Part shown: in pieces, positions 36,183-48,000 of the stretch | How positions within the stretch are numbered: position 1 is the stretch's first letter | Layout of the letters: every line of letters starts with the position of its first letter | DNA from: Schistocephalus solidus | Taxonomy: Eukaryota; Platyhelminthes; Cestoda; Diphyllobothriidea; Diphyllobothriidae | Direction of reading: 5' to 3' | Length of the DNA: 64,000 nucleotides | Assembly: GCA_017591395.1 (NCBI GenBank) | Contig: WEDG01006424.1 | Span: 1-64,000, forward strand | Made by a program: the position numbers and the translations under genes | The notes under the pieces: model-generated | The model's input: the letters and a program-made list of their open reading frames with translations, nothing else | What the model was told of the DNA's origin: nothing | The model's database searches: none

Positions 36183-36304
36183 ATCATATTCCATCATATG
36201 CTACACGTCGCTATGCGACCGCCTGCGAGGGCTCTAGTCTGAGCTCCAGGGCACAACGGAACATGCATGTTCCTTAAGCAGATCGGTGAGCCCCACACTA
36301 TCAT
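35995..36304. repeat. Duplicated 110-bp unit separated by a TA microsatellite
   Basis: The units at 35995-36103 and 36194-36304 are almost identical (CATATGCTACACGTCGCT ... CACTATCAT). Each includes the perfect palindrome GGAACATGCATGTTCC and each is followed by a TA run. Class unknown; a small mobile unit with an AT tail or a slipped duplication are both possible. Confidence 0.85.
36104..36179. repeat. TA dinucleotide microsatellite
   Basis: About 38 uninterrupted TA units. The open frame across it (IYIYIY) is an artefact. Confidence 0.97.
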
Positions 36305-36769
36305 TTATATATATATATAACGACGGAATAATAATAACCTCCAAGTAATTGTTATTTTTAAGTAATTTAAAAAAGCATAATGAAACTGACCGTTATTGAA
36401 AGACCAAAATTTTACAATTGGTCGGCAATCTGTTCAGCTGAGCAGCAAAATGGCACAATACCGACAGACTTAAGCAAAAACCCAAAATACACTAACTACA
36501 GTGGTAGGCGGTCTTCACGGCACTGTTTTTTAGGGTATGACTACTAAAAAAGAGGTAAGATTGACCAATTAAAATGAAAGAATATATAAAATGCAGTAAA
36601 CTTTACAGGGTACCGTTTATAATAACAGAAACAAGTCCAGCCAGGTGACTTGTGGAAACCTGGGTTTGACATACGGAGCTGGTGCTGATGCTAGATACAT
36701 TCCAGACGTTTTCAAATCATAAACTCGCGTAAGGCCCAACGGGAATTTCAGGGTTTTTTGAAGTTACTT

Positions 36770-39700
36770 TTGTCTTCAGTTCAGTTCATTTCAGTGTATT
36801 TGAGGAAAATAGTCTTACGCCTTTGAAATCCCTATTTGTTACATAAAAGTAGCTAGAATAAGAAGCAAATTAAAGAAGTTAGAGTCAAGTGAATGCAGGC
36901 AGATTTACGTGGTACACTGATATTGTTAAGTTTAAGTAGTCACATAGTCTTCGTGGTGCTGTAGATGAGACGTTTGTGTGGGACACTGTCACACACAAAC
37001 GTCTCATCTACAAATTATCTGAAATCGGCATAAGAGGAATGCTGCTGACATGGATCGCAGACTTTCTTACAGATAGATTGCAAACTGTGTGCGTCGATAC
37101 TTCGAAGTCAACACCTACTCCGGTACTAAGTGGTGTCCCCCAAGGCTCGGTATAAGGGCCGTTACTCTTCTTAGTGTACATCAACGACTGTGTCGACGAC
37201 CTGGATTGCAGCGCCATCATGTTTGCAGATGATGTTAAATTGTGGAGGGTCATCAGATCTGATTTCGATAGGCACACACTTCAAGAGGATCTCAACCGTC
37301 TTAGCAGCTGGTCTGCTCGTTGGCTCTTAAATTTTAACGTTGGGAAGTGTGTGGTCCTAAGACTGCGTACAAGAAGGACCAGTGAGGAGGATGATTCCTA
37401 CCAATACATTCTCAATGGGCAGCCCCTTTCAATTGTTGAGGAACAGAAGGACCTCGGTGTTCTAATAAACTCCTCACTTAAACCATTTTCACAGTGTTTA
37501 AAGGCAGCTAAACGCGCTACACAGGTCTTATTTGCGCTCAGACGTGGATTTGTGCAGATTGATAAGGAACTCTTCCGAAAAACCTACGGGGTATTTGTTC
37601 GATCTCACTTGGAATATGCCATCCAGGCCTGGCGTCCGTGGTTTAAGAAGGATTATCTACAGCTGGAACGAGTGCAGGCGAGGGCTACGAAGATGGTCAA
37701 GAATCTAAGTCATCTGCCTTACGAAGCCAGACTGGTTGAACTTGATTTGTTTCCTCTAAATTACAGGCAACTACGCGGTGACCTCATCCAAACCTACCGG
37801 ATTGTCAGAGGCCGCGATTGTGCTCTAGACTTTGCTGACTTCTTAGAAATGGCTGGGACGGAACATCTGCGGGGTCATCCCGTTAAACTGCAGAGGAAGT
37901 TTGTCCACACGGAAGTCCGTCGGAACGCCTTTTCACAGAGGGTCGTTGGAGCATGGAACGGACTCCCTGACGAGGTGGTCCTTTCAGAAACTGTTGACAC
38001 ATTTAAATTCAAACTAGATACTCATTTTCTGAGAAACTATTGTCAATATAATGAAGATTGTGTAAACAGTGGCAGGTTGCGCCTGGCCCACACATATCGA
38101 TGACCCTACATTTTCATTTGTCAGATATATCACAGTAAACGTTTGTACTATTGACATTTTTGCATGTGAATAGGGAGCTCAAGGGCGAAAGCCTGCTTCC
38201 CTCAATAAAGTGACTTAAAGTGACTTATATGTATGTCAAGCCGAGGTTTGAATGTATACACAGACTGGGACATAACAATTGCCTCAGGTATGTTATTCCA
38301 CGGTTCCATTACACGGTTGGTGAAAAAATACTTCCTTACATCCAATCTTACTTCGGGCACACTTAGTTTGAATGGATGACCTCGGAGATTTTTCGTAGTG
38401 GCAAGTTGGAAAAAGTCATCACATAGGAGGGCGCAATATTTTTTTCGAATTTATAATTGGTTAGCACAAGGAAGGTACTGTCTTAGCACCCTTTCGAGCA
38501 TGTCGTAGTCCTGTTGGGTCCACGGTCGCCAGGCTTGGATCGCATATTCAAGATGTGGCCACACAAACGTACCAAAGACTTTAGAAAAGCAGTCTTCATC
38601 GAAAACTTTAAATGCCCGCTTGATAGCGTACAGTATTGAATTGGCGGATTTAGCTGCCTTGGAACATTGCGTAGAAGGCTTCAGGTTGTCTTTCATCCAA
38701 ACTCCAAGATCCTTCTGTGTGTGTGCTTCTCGGAGTGGCAAACCATTCAAATAATAGGGTCGCATATCAGTGACCTGATTTCGATTTCCCAGACGTAGCA
38801 GGGTGCATTTGTTTGAGTTTAAGGACAAGAGCCGTTTGCGGGACCACTCGTCCAATCGACGAAGATTTTCTTGGAAATTGTCTGCATCAGCAGCATTGTG
38901 GATAACTTTCCAGATTTTTAAATCGTCCGCAAACATAGCAAAGTTACAGTCCAATTCCTGAACACAATCATTAATGAACAAGAGAAATAGGATCGGTCTG
39001 AGCACTGAACCTTGTGGGGCTCCACTCTTGGTGACTGTGCGCTTTGATCGTGATCCACCTTTCGCAGACCACTTGGGAACGACCGACGAGAAAATTCTTG
39101 ATCCACGTAAGAAGTTTGCCGCCAATACCGTACATTCTCCACTTGTAAAGGAGACGCTGGTGTGGAACACTATCGAAGGCCTTCTGGAAATCAATGTAGG
39201 CCACATGCACAGTGTCTTTTGCATCGAGTGCTTTTGTCCAGCTTTGCCTCGCATAAAGTAAGTTCGTAACACACGATCTTCCCCTACGAAAGCCGTATTG
39301 TGCAGTCGATAAGAGGTTACGGGTTTCTAAATAAATCATCAATTCCTTTTTGACAACCGTCTCCATAACCTTGCAACAGATTGAGGTGAGGCTGACAGGC
39401 CTATAATTTGTAGCAAATGCACGACTACCACTTTTGTGAAGCGGTGCGATGTGGGCTGTAGTCCAGTCGGTAGGAAGAATTCCCGTATCGAACGATTTCT
39501 GGCACAACGATAGTGGTTTCGCCAGCTCTCGAGCAAGTTCGAGGAGTAGCTTTGCTGGAATCTCGTCGGGGTCAGGGGATTCGCATGACTTCAGACTTTT
39601 TATTTCTTCAAAGACTGCCACTTCTTGAAAGAGCATAACCTGAATAAGTGGCACTCCTGTAGTCTCATAATTTGATGGAATAAAAACAGCTTTTCTAGTG

Positions 39701-41262
39701 AAAACCGACTGAAGAACTGGGAAAAGTGTTCAGCTTTGTTTCTATTTTCTGATATCTCGAAACCATCATCGTTTCTCAAAACAAAAATCGGGTTCCCGTT
39801 ACGGTTGGTTTTTCTTACATAGCTGTAGAGTAATTTGGGATTGTGAACTGCTCTCTGGAGCAAATCCCTCTCGTAATCAAGTCGGCTTTGGAAGATCAAG
39901 CTTTTAACCTTGTTCATTTGAGTTTTGTATGCTTGCAAGGCTAAATTTTCATTGGATCAGCAAAATGTCTTCCAAAGCCTTCCTTTCCTGTTAATCTCTC
40001 TTTTTAGATCCCTTGTTAACCACTGTGGTCTGTTAGATATCCTAAATTGTGATGGCAGACAATGGCATTTTATTAGATTCAACAAATACTCCTTAAATAA
40101 ATTCCAGTCCTCAGTGACATTCCCGGAGAAGAGAAGATCCCAGTCTATTCGTGATGCCTCAGCTCTCATCTTGCAAAAGTCTCCTCGCCATAGATTCGGC
40201 CTGGTTTCATTTATTGCAGATGGCACAGAATATAAACCATACTCCCATGAAAGTACTGCATGATCACTTCGACCAAGTGGAGGCAGGCAGTGTACCTCGT
40301 CTATACTGTCAGGATCTTTAGTGAAGACGAGATCTAAACAACTAGCCTGTTGTCCTCCACGCGCTCTCGTTGGAACAAATACATGTTGGGTGAAAAGAGC
40401 TTCAAGTGTTTTCTTTAGCAAACGATTATCGAAGGAAAACTTTGAGCTCTGTGCTTGCAGATCGCTCCATCGAACGCTGGGTGCATTGAAGTCACCCATG
40501 AGAACAACATCAGGTCGACTGCTAATCTCCTTTATGTTCTCCAACAAACAAGTATCAGCGTCAGTGTCTGTCCCCGGTGGTCGGTAGACAGTCATGACTT
40601 CAAGGAACTGCGATCCCCGCATCTTTTTTTCAGCCAAATAGCCTCAATACCATTCTTATCTTCTCCGTCATTTCACACACTCTGAAATTGCTTTTAACAT
40701 ACATCGCAATTCCTCCACCCTGGCGTTGGGTGCGGTCTCTCCTGAACAGCTGGTACCCGGATAAGGCTACTTCGCAATCACTGATGTTCTGTGACATCCA
40801 TGTTTCTGTGATTGCTATAATATCGGGAGACAGAACGGCTACCTGAATTCTCAGTTCGTCGAGTTTAGAAGACAGACATTGGGCGTTGGTATACAGAAAT
40901 TTCCGTGTGCAGCAGTCAGCAGAGCCAAATTCCGTTTGTCTCGAGTTTGCCAATGCTAATTTGCCGATGCCATCATGAGCATTGGCTGGTTCCAGAGCAA
41001 TGTTGCGTTTCTCTGTATCACGCGTTCCCTGTAAATCACCAGATTGTTCTCTCCAGCTGCAAGTCTCCTCTTCATTTCTATCACTAATTCGCGGCGTTTC
41101 AGACGTTCTGCTGGAGAGTAGTCCGGCTGAAAAAAACCTGTTTATGAGAGTTTCGAAGGTTTGTTTTTCTCGAGAGAAGTAGCCTAGCCTCTTCCTTGTT
41201 GTCCAAGACAATTTCGATTTGTCTGATTTAGGATGCGAAAGATGTGTATATTATATGTACTA
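36770..41262 (-). mobile_element. CR1-like non-LTR retrotransposon, long copy on minus
   Basis: On minus from about 41250: a pre-endonuclease region (SREKQTFETLINRFF, then ERLKRRELVIEMKRRLAAG in another frame), endonuclease (KFLYTNAQCLSSKLDEL, ITETWMS, RQGGGIAMYV, VVLMGDFNAPSVRW, GRSDHAVLSW), linker, and RT (FRPVSL-like YRPVSLTSICCK, QYGFRRGRSC, DFQKAFDSVPHQ, GSVLRPILFLLFINDC, catalytic FADDLKIW). The C-terminus and a TGAAC-repeat tail (about 36776-36790 on +) follow. It is interrupted at 36958-38226 by another CR1 on +. Several frameshifts and an in-frame TGA after LWKTFC make it inactive. Confidence 0.93.
36958..38226 (+). mobile_element. Second CR1-like element nested in the first
   Basis: Starts within the RT palm. 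After a stop at about 37153 comes LLFLVYINDCV, the catalytic FADDVKLW (about 37218), KDLGVLINSSLKPFSQC, EYAIQAWRPW and a C-terminus to HTYR at 38103. The 3' end has the tandem AGTGACTTA tail (38208-38226). Flanking CR1 sequence on both sides matches the uninterrupted plus copy near 44870-44885. The first 52 bp form a fold-back (see findings). Same subfamily as 929-1440. Confidence 0.92.
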
Positions 41263-41271
41263 TATATTGTC

Positions 41272-41309
41272 CAAAGGGCATGATAAGAGTGCTCTTATCA
41301 TGCCCTTTG
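41272..41309. repeat. 38-bp perfect hairpin palindrome
   Basis: CAAAGGGCATGATAAGAG, two bases, then its exact reverse complement. It sits just outside the apparent 5' border of the minus CR1 copy, in the spacer between the two facing CR1 copies. Confidence 0.92.
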
Positions 41310-42395
41310 CTGCATGCGAAGCAGCGAAGATTGCTACAATTACTACAAATGACATGCTGCATATTTGATGATAAATATTGAATATTCACTCATAAACCGC
41401 AGGCCAAATTTAGTCTTCTTTGTGTTAAAGAGCTGTTCGTGCGCGCACAAAGCCAATACCAATGTTCTAATAGCAATCACTTAAATCGGCATCCCGGGTA
41501 TTTGATTAAGTGAAATGCAGTGAATGCGCGTCTAAATGCGACTTACCAGCAGTTAAATATCTACTAAGGAGAAAAAAGTTTAGGGCTTTCGACCTCATCA
41601 ATAATGTGCAAGATCAACATTCAAAATGTTACTTCTTTTGCTGGAAGTGCATATAGCCGTAAAAAGTACCACGCCCTGCAACAATGTAAAGTAAAAACAA
41701 AGTAAAAAAAAGTAAACAAAGTAAAAAGATATAGCTTTTTTCTTGAAATGTCTCAGTCTACACCTCCTGCAATATATACAGAAAAATAGATGATCAAATC
41801 TTGTTTTACAATACAAGACAGACTTAAAAAACAGATGTGCTTAAATTACATTTCTCGGTGGCAAACCTGAACACATCTTAGTGGACGCTCTATGCAGCAA
41901 AGTACGAAAATGTCCAGGTTGAATATTGGCTGTGAACTATTTACGCAATGCATTGCTAAACAGGGGAATGATCTCACCTTATCACTCGTGGAGGTGGTGG
42001 CCCTTCAGCACTCCAAAAACTTCTGGTAATTATGTATTTCGCTTGTTCTCTTCGGCACACTGAACCCAAATTAAATATCATGGCAGCTCCACAGTGGAGT
42101 TTAGATACAAAAGAGTGCTGCCTGCATTTAGTGAATACAATTTGACAAGTAACCATTTTTGAGATACGTTTGTTAATTAACCTACTGCAACGACATCTTA
42201 AAATATGAATTTCGACGGCAAAACCTTCTTCCCTCAAAAATTATACCGTAATAAGTTTCTTTAAAGTATCCTGATAACAAGCCTGCGTTCAAATCTGAGA
42301 TATATGCACACCAAATAAATTTAAATTTTACAAAAATATCAATAATTAAACAGTGCACATTTTTTGCTCGGAAAAATAATTTTGAATTCAAAACG
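41310..42395. other. Spacer between inverted CR1 copies
   Basis: About 1.1 kb of AT-rich DNA with no gene or repeat recognised. It separates the two facing CR1 arms. Confidence 0.4.
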
Positions 42396-45063
42396 AGGGG
42401 ATCGCAGTCCCTTGAAGTCATGACTCTCTTCCGACCACCGGGGACAGACACTGACGCTGATACTTGTTTGTTGGAGAACATAAAGGAGATTAGCAGTCGA
42501 CCTGATGTTGTTCTCATGGGTGACTTCAATGCACCCAGCGTTCGATGGAGCGATCTGCAAGCACAGAGCTCAAAGTTTTCCTTCGATAATCGTTTGCTAA
42601 AGAAAACACTTGAAGCTCTTTTCACCCAACATGTATTTGTTCCAACGAGAGCGCGTGGAGGACAACAGGCTAGTTGTTTAGATCTCGTCTTCACTAAAGA
42701 TCCTGACAGTATAGACGAGGTACACTGCCTGCCTCCACTTGGTCGAAGTGATCATGCAGTACTTTCATGGGAGTATGGTTTATATTCTGTGCCATCTGCA
42801 ATAAATGAAACCAGACCGAATCTATGGCGAGGAGACTTTTGCAAGATGAGAGCTGAGGCATCACGAATAGACTGGGATCTTCTCTTCTCCGGGAATGTCA
42901 CTGAGGACTGGAATTTATTTAAGGAGTATTTGTTGAATCTAATAAAATGCCATTGTCTGCCATCACAATTTAGGATATCTAACAGACCACAGTGGTTAAC
43001 AAGGGATCTAAAAAGAGAGATTAACAGGAAAGGAAGGCTTTGGAAGACATTTTGCTGATCCAATGAAAATTTAGCCTTGCAAGCATACAAAACTCAAATG
43101 AACAAGGTTAAAAGCTTGATCTTCCAAAGCCGACTTGATTACGAGAGGGATTTGCTCCAGAGAGCAGTTCACAATCCCAAATTACTCTACAGCTATGTAA
43201 GAAAAACCAACCGTAACGGGAACCCGATTTTTGTTATGAGAAACGATGACGGTTTCGAGATATCAGAAAATAAAAACAAAGCTGAACACTTTTCGCAGTT
43301 CTTTCAGTTGGTTTTCACTAGAGAAGCTGTTTTTATTCCATCAAGTTATGAGACTACAGGAGTGCCACTTATTCAGGATATGCTCTTTCAAGAAGTAGCG
43401 GTCTTTGAAGAACTAAAAAGTCTGAAGTCATGCAAATCCCCTGGCCCCGACGAGATTCCAGCAAAGCTACTCCTCGAACTTGCTCGAGAGCTGGCGAAAC
43501 CGCTATCGGTTGTGTCAGAAATCGTTCGATACGGGAATTCTTCCTACCGACTGGAAACAGCCCACATCGCACCGCTTCACAAAAGTGGTAGTCGTGCATT
43601 TGGTACAAATTACAGGCCTGTCAGCCTCACCTCAATCTGTTGCAAGGTTATGGAGACGGTTGTCGAAAAGGAATTGATGATTTATTTAGAAACCCGTAAC
43701 CTCTTATCGACTGCACAATACGGCTTTCGTAGGGGAAGATCGTGTGTTACGAACTTACTTTATACGATACAAAGCTAGACAAAAGCACTCGATGCAAAAG
43801 ACACTGTGCATGTGGCCTACATTGATTTCCAGAAGGCCTTCGATAGTGTTCCACACCAGCGTCTCCTTTACAAGTGGAGAATGTACGGTATTGGCGTCAA
43901 ACTTCTTACGTGGATCAAGAATTTTCTCGTCGGTCGTTCCCAAGTGGTCTGCGTAGGCGGATCGCGATCAAAGCGCACAGTCATCAAGAGTGGGGTCCCA
44001 CAAGGTTCAGTGCTCAGACCGATCCTATTTCTCTTGTTCATTAATGATTGTGTTCAGGAATTGGACTGTAACTTTGCTATGTTTGCGGACGATTTAAAAA
44101 TCTGAAAAGTTATCCACAATGCTGCTGATGCAGACAATTTCCAAGAAAATCTTCGTCGATTGGACGAGTGGTCCCGCAAATGGCTCTTGTCCTTAAACTC
44201 AAACAAATGCACCCTGCTACGTCTGGGAAATCGAAATCAGGTCACTGATATGCGACCCTATTATTTGAATGGTTTGCCACTCCGAGAAGCACACACACAG
44301 AAGGATCTTGGAGTTTGGATGAAAGACAACCTGAAGCCTTCTACGCAATGTTCCAAGGCAGCTAAATCCGCCAATTCAATACTGTACGCTATCAAGCGGG
44401 CATTTAAAGTTTTCGATGAAGACTGCTTTTCTAAAGTCTTTGGTACGTTTGTGTGGCCACATCTTGAATATGCGATCCAAGCCTGGCGACCGTGGACCCA
44501 ACAGGACGACAACATGCTCGAAAGGGTGCAGCGGCGAGCCACAAAATTAGTAAGAGTTCAAGCTGAACTGGCATATGAGATTCGTCTAAATAACCTAAAT
44601 CTCTATCCTCCGAGCTATAGGCAGTTTCGCGGAGACTTGATACAAACCTTGCGTGGCATGGATTGCACCCTCCTATGTGATGACTTTTTCCAACTTGCCA
44701 CTACGAAAAATCTCCGAGGTCATCCATTCAAACTAAGTGTGCCCCAAGTAAGATTGGATGTGAGGAAGTATTTTTTCACCAACCGTGTCGTGGAACCGTG
44801 GAATAACCTACCTGAGGCGATTGTTATGTCCCAGTCTGTGTATACATTCAAACATACGCTTGACATACATATTTTAAAGTACCACGAAGACTATGTGACT
44901 ACTTAACCTTAACAATATCAGTGTACCACGTTAACCTGCCTGCATTCACTTGACTGTATCTTCTTTAATTTGCTTTTTATTCTTGCTCCTTTGATGTAAC
45001 AAATAGGGATTTCTAAGGCGTAAGCCTATTTTCCTTAAATCCACTGAACTGAACTGAACTGAG
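42396..45063 (+). mobile_element. CR1-like element, plus copy, inverted partner of 36770-41262
   Basis: Starts inside the endonuclease (GGGGATCGCAGTCCCTTGAAG) and reads PPGTDTDADTCLLENI, VVLMGDFNAPSVRW, GRSDHAVLSW (42420-43058), then linker and RT frames 43077-43778, 43806-44105 (FADDLKI) and 44160-44906, and a tail of CTGAA units (45044-45063). The endonuclease protein segment is identical to the minus copy over about 200 residues, and both share an in-frame TGA after LWKTFC at 43056. Other breaks are private: a TGA replaces Trp after FADDLKI, and there is a frameshift near 43778. Confidence 0.93.
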
Positions 45064-48000
45064 CAAAACCTTAATATAATTGTTTAAAATGGCTTTGTCA
45101 TTGTAACCGAATCAGCACTCTTATGAACTGCCGAAAATGTCCAAGACATGTGGTAATCAATTTAGCTAATTCTTTTGCGTTACTTTCAAAAAAATCAGAT
45201 TGATCCTTGAATTTCAAAATAAATTACTTACTCTTTAATAAATAGTTCGAAGTAATTTCTTGTTATGCACTTTAATTTGAGAATCTAATTAAAATCTACG
45301 CAAATCGTATTTCCCCGCGTCTACAATCGTTGAATAGTTTTTCTTTTTATCCTCTTACACTCATCCTTGTATGTGCATGCTACAAGTCAACCCCCGAAAT
45401 TTGGATCTTGTACCTGAAAAGACTGCATACTGTGCTTTCTTGCGATTCTATTATGCATAATACAAAAACGATAAAATTATTGTTGGCTGAAGTTATCCCA
45501 TCCATGCTTTTTGAATAAGCACATGTTTTGATTTTCTTTACCCTTTTTGAGCTTTAAATTTGATAAGTTATACTAAATTTCTCTTTCTCAGGATTAATTT
45601 AGTGCATTTAACTAAATTCGAAATTATCCGATATTATTTCTAAGAGTGAATGATTAGTTGCTCTTATTCTACCTTAGCTACGACTTTACTGACCCATACG
45701 CACATTTATATATTGTTATGGTTCTCATGCATTCTTCTAACTTCTGCTTATGTGCATCTTTTCCGAACTCCACACCGACATGATCAATTAATTACCGATG
45801 AAAATGATCATTGTGCACAGATACTAGGGCGGGAATTAGTTGAATAAAAATGAAATGTTTGAATAAATTACAAGCACAATATACCTCATGTAAAACTAAA
45901 GCATGCCAGGAGATCTGTGCAAAAAATCTGTATGAAAAGGTAATTCGTGAAGACTGTTCAATACCCTAATGTCCAGGACAAGGGATGCCCTCTGATATAT
46001 CATCTAACGGTGTGTAACTTTTCTGTCAGCCGCTTAGGGAGAAGTTCACATGCCGAGGTTGCACGATCCGATCATAAATTACATGCTGAAATTGTCCCAA
46101 AAGAAACCCGTACCGATAAATACTCCTGAATATCACTTTCAAGAGCCTTGTTAAATTGTCCGACGTCAAAAGAGCTTTTTTTTATCTGACCTAAACCAAA
46201 TCTTAAGTTTTTGGAGTCGGCGCATTCCCCTAAACAGATTACTGACGGTGGCTTCACCAATGGCATGGAGGATGTTTTTTATAGCAGTCAGCATGCATGC
46301 CACTTTCTGACAAACCCTCGTGTCTTAAAGAACGCAGATAGACTTATCAAACTGAACTAATTTTTTTTATTGGCGGACGAGAATTGCTATTGAATTCGGG
46401 ATATGACATCAAGTATGATGGAGAGTGCAATTTTCTTTTCCAAGTGGGTTAGGATATCATCGATTTTAAAAGGAAGTGTCAACTAATCCCTATAATTTGA
46501 GACCGGCTTTAGCGATGTATGCAGTGAATCTAATCAGCTCATGGGTGCACGGACGTTAACTGAAGAGGAAGGTGGTAGTTAAAATCAGAAAAATGCTATT
46601 TTAGGCCTCTCAACAGCAACGAGAGCGTGGAATGCTTAAAATTAATGATACTTGACTATTGCCACCGTTCGATGAGACAGTAACCTGTAAAGCAGTGTCA
46701 TTCAGAGTAACTTTAAAACGTCCAAGATGGTTATTATTCGTTACTTATAGTCTCCTAGACGCTATTTCAAACCATGGATGAGCGATGGAAATTCTTCGAA
46801 GATAAACAAGTAACTATTATAAAACCATCAACAAACAGTCTGCTTGCAAATTAATATGGAGTGACCCCAGCTTTTTATTAGAACATGAGAGACATCCGTC
46901 ATTTTCAAATATTTATTTGGGGAATGTTCCGTTATTGGATTCACGAATAAAAGTTATCATGATGGTTTAGCAAAGAGTTTCCGGTAAATAAAATTTAGAT
47001 TAAGCCAAAACATTCCTCGAAACAATAAAGTTATAGTGTCAGCATTCAAGGAGAGAGGACATAGGAAAACAAGCTGTCAGTAAAATTGATTCTAGCGGTT
47101 TAATGCAGTTGGAATGCTGAAAGTTAGGTGTAGTTTTCTGGTCTTTTAAATCCGTTTGCGTTCATTTTATTGCAAATTAACTAGTAGGATATAATGTTTC
47201 GTATATGAACGTCAACAGTTTCATTCAACAGATTTTAACACTTCTTAAAGGAAATATGAATACTGTTAGCCTCATAGGTCACACATTTTGAGTAAATCGA
47301 GTAATTTTCTCATGTACTCTAGTTATGTGTTATAAAATTTGAATGTTCAAAGAACTTCTTTATTCTTTTTCACATCCGAGAAATTTAGTAAAAGCGAGTT
47401 TGATTAAGCAGATAGGATTTAGGGGAAAATTTTGGTAACATTCGCAGTTAGGAGTAACAGTTCCTTTTTATTCTAAAAAATGTCGCCTTATACAAGCATT
47501 ACAATACAATTTGCATAACCATATTATTTTTATGGCACATGAACTCTTGCTGCCTATAGTATAAGCTAGTAAGATACAGTTTCTCATCTGAAAATATGCC
47601 TTAGTGTTATTTACTCTGATAATATTCCATAACATATGTGGCACACTTTTACACTAGGTTTGCATGAACAGCATGAAAGGACAAATGATTTTTTCAACCA
47701 TTATGCCACATTTACTGCCTTACGCTGGAACAAAATAATCAGAAGGAACACGGAAAAAAAATACGAGATGAGATGGTCTTTTTTGGAATTTTGGCCCAAC
47801 ATCATCCACTTATACCCATCCTCAGACCTAAAAAGCTCATGGTTTGAAGCTACACATTGGGCCATTGTGCATTAAGTCAAACGAGGCCTTGTCGCCCTGT
47901 TGGTTGTGATCCGAGGATATAAATTTACATGGAAGTGGAGGCTAATCTATTATGCTTGCCTCTGTTTCATCTTTCTGTTGTACCAAGAGCATCCGCAAGC

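Noticed and set aside
36086..36277. Open frame with Ile-Tyr repeats
   Set aside because: It is the translation of the TA microsatellite.
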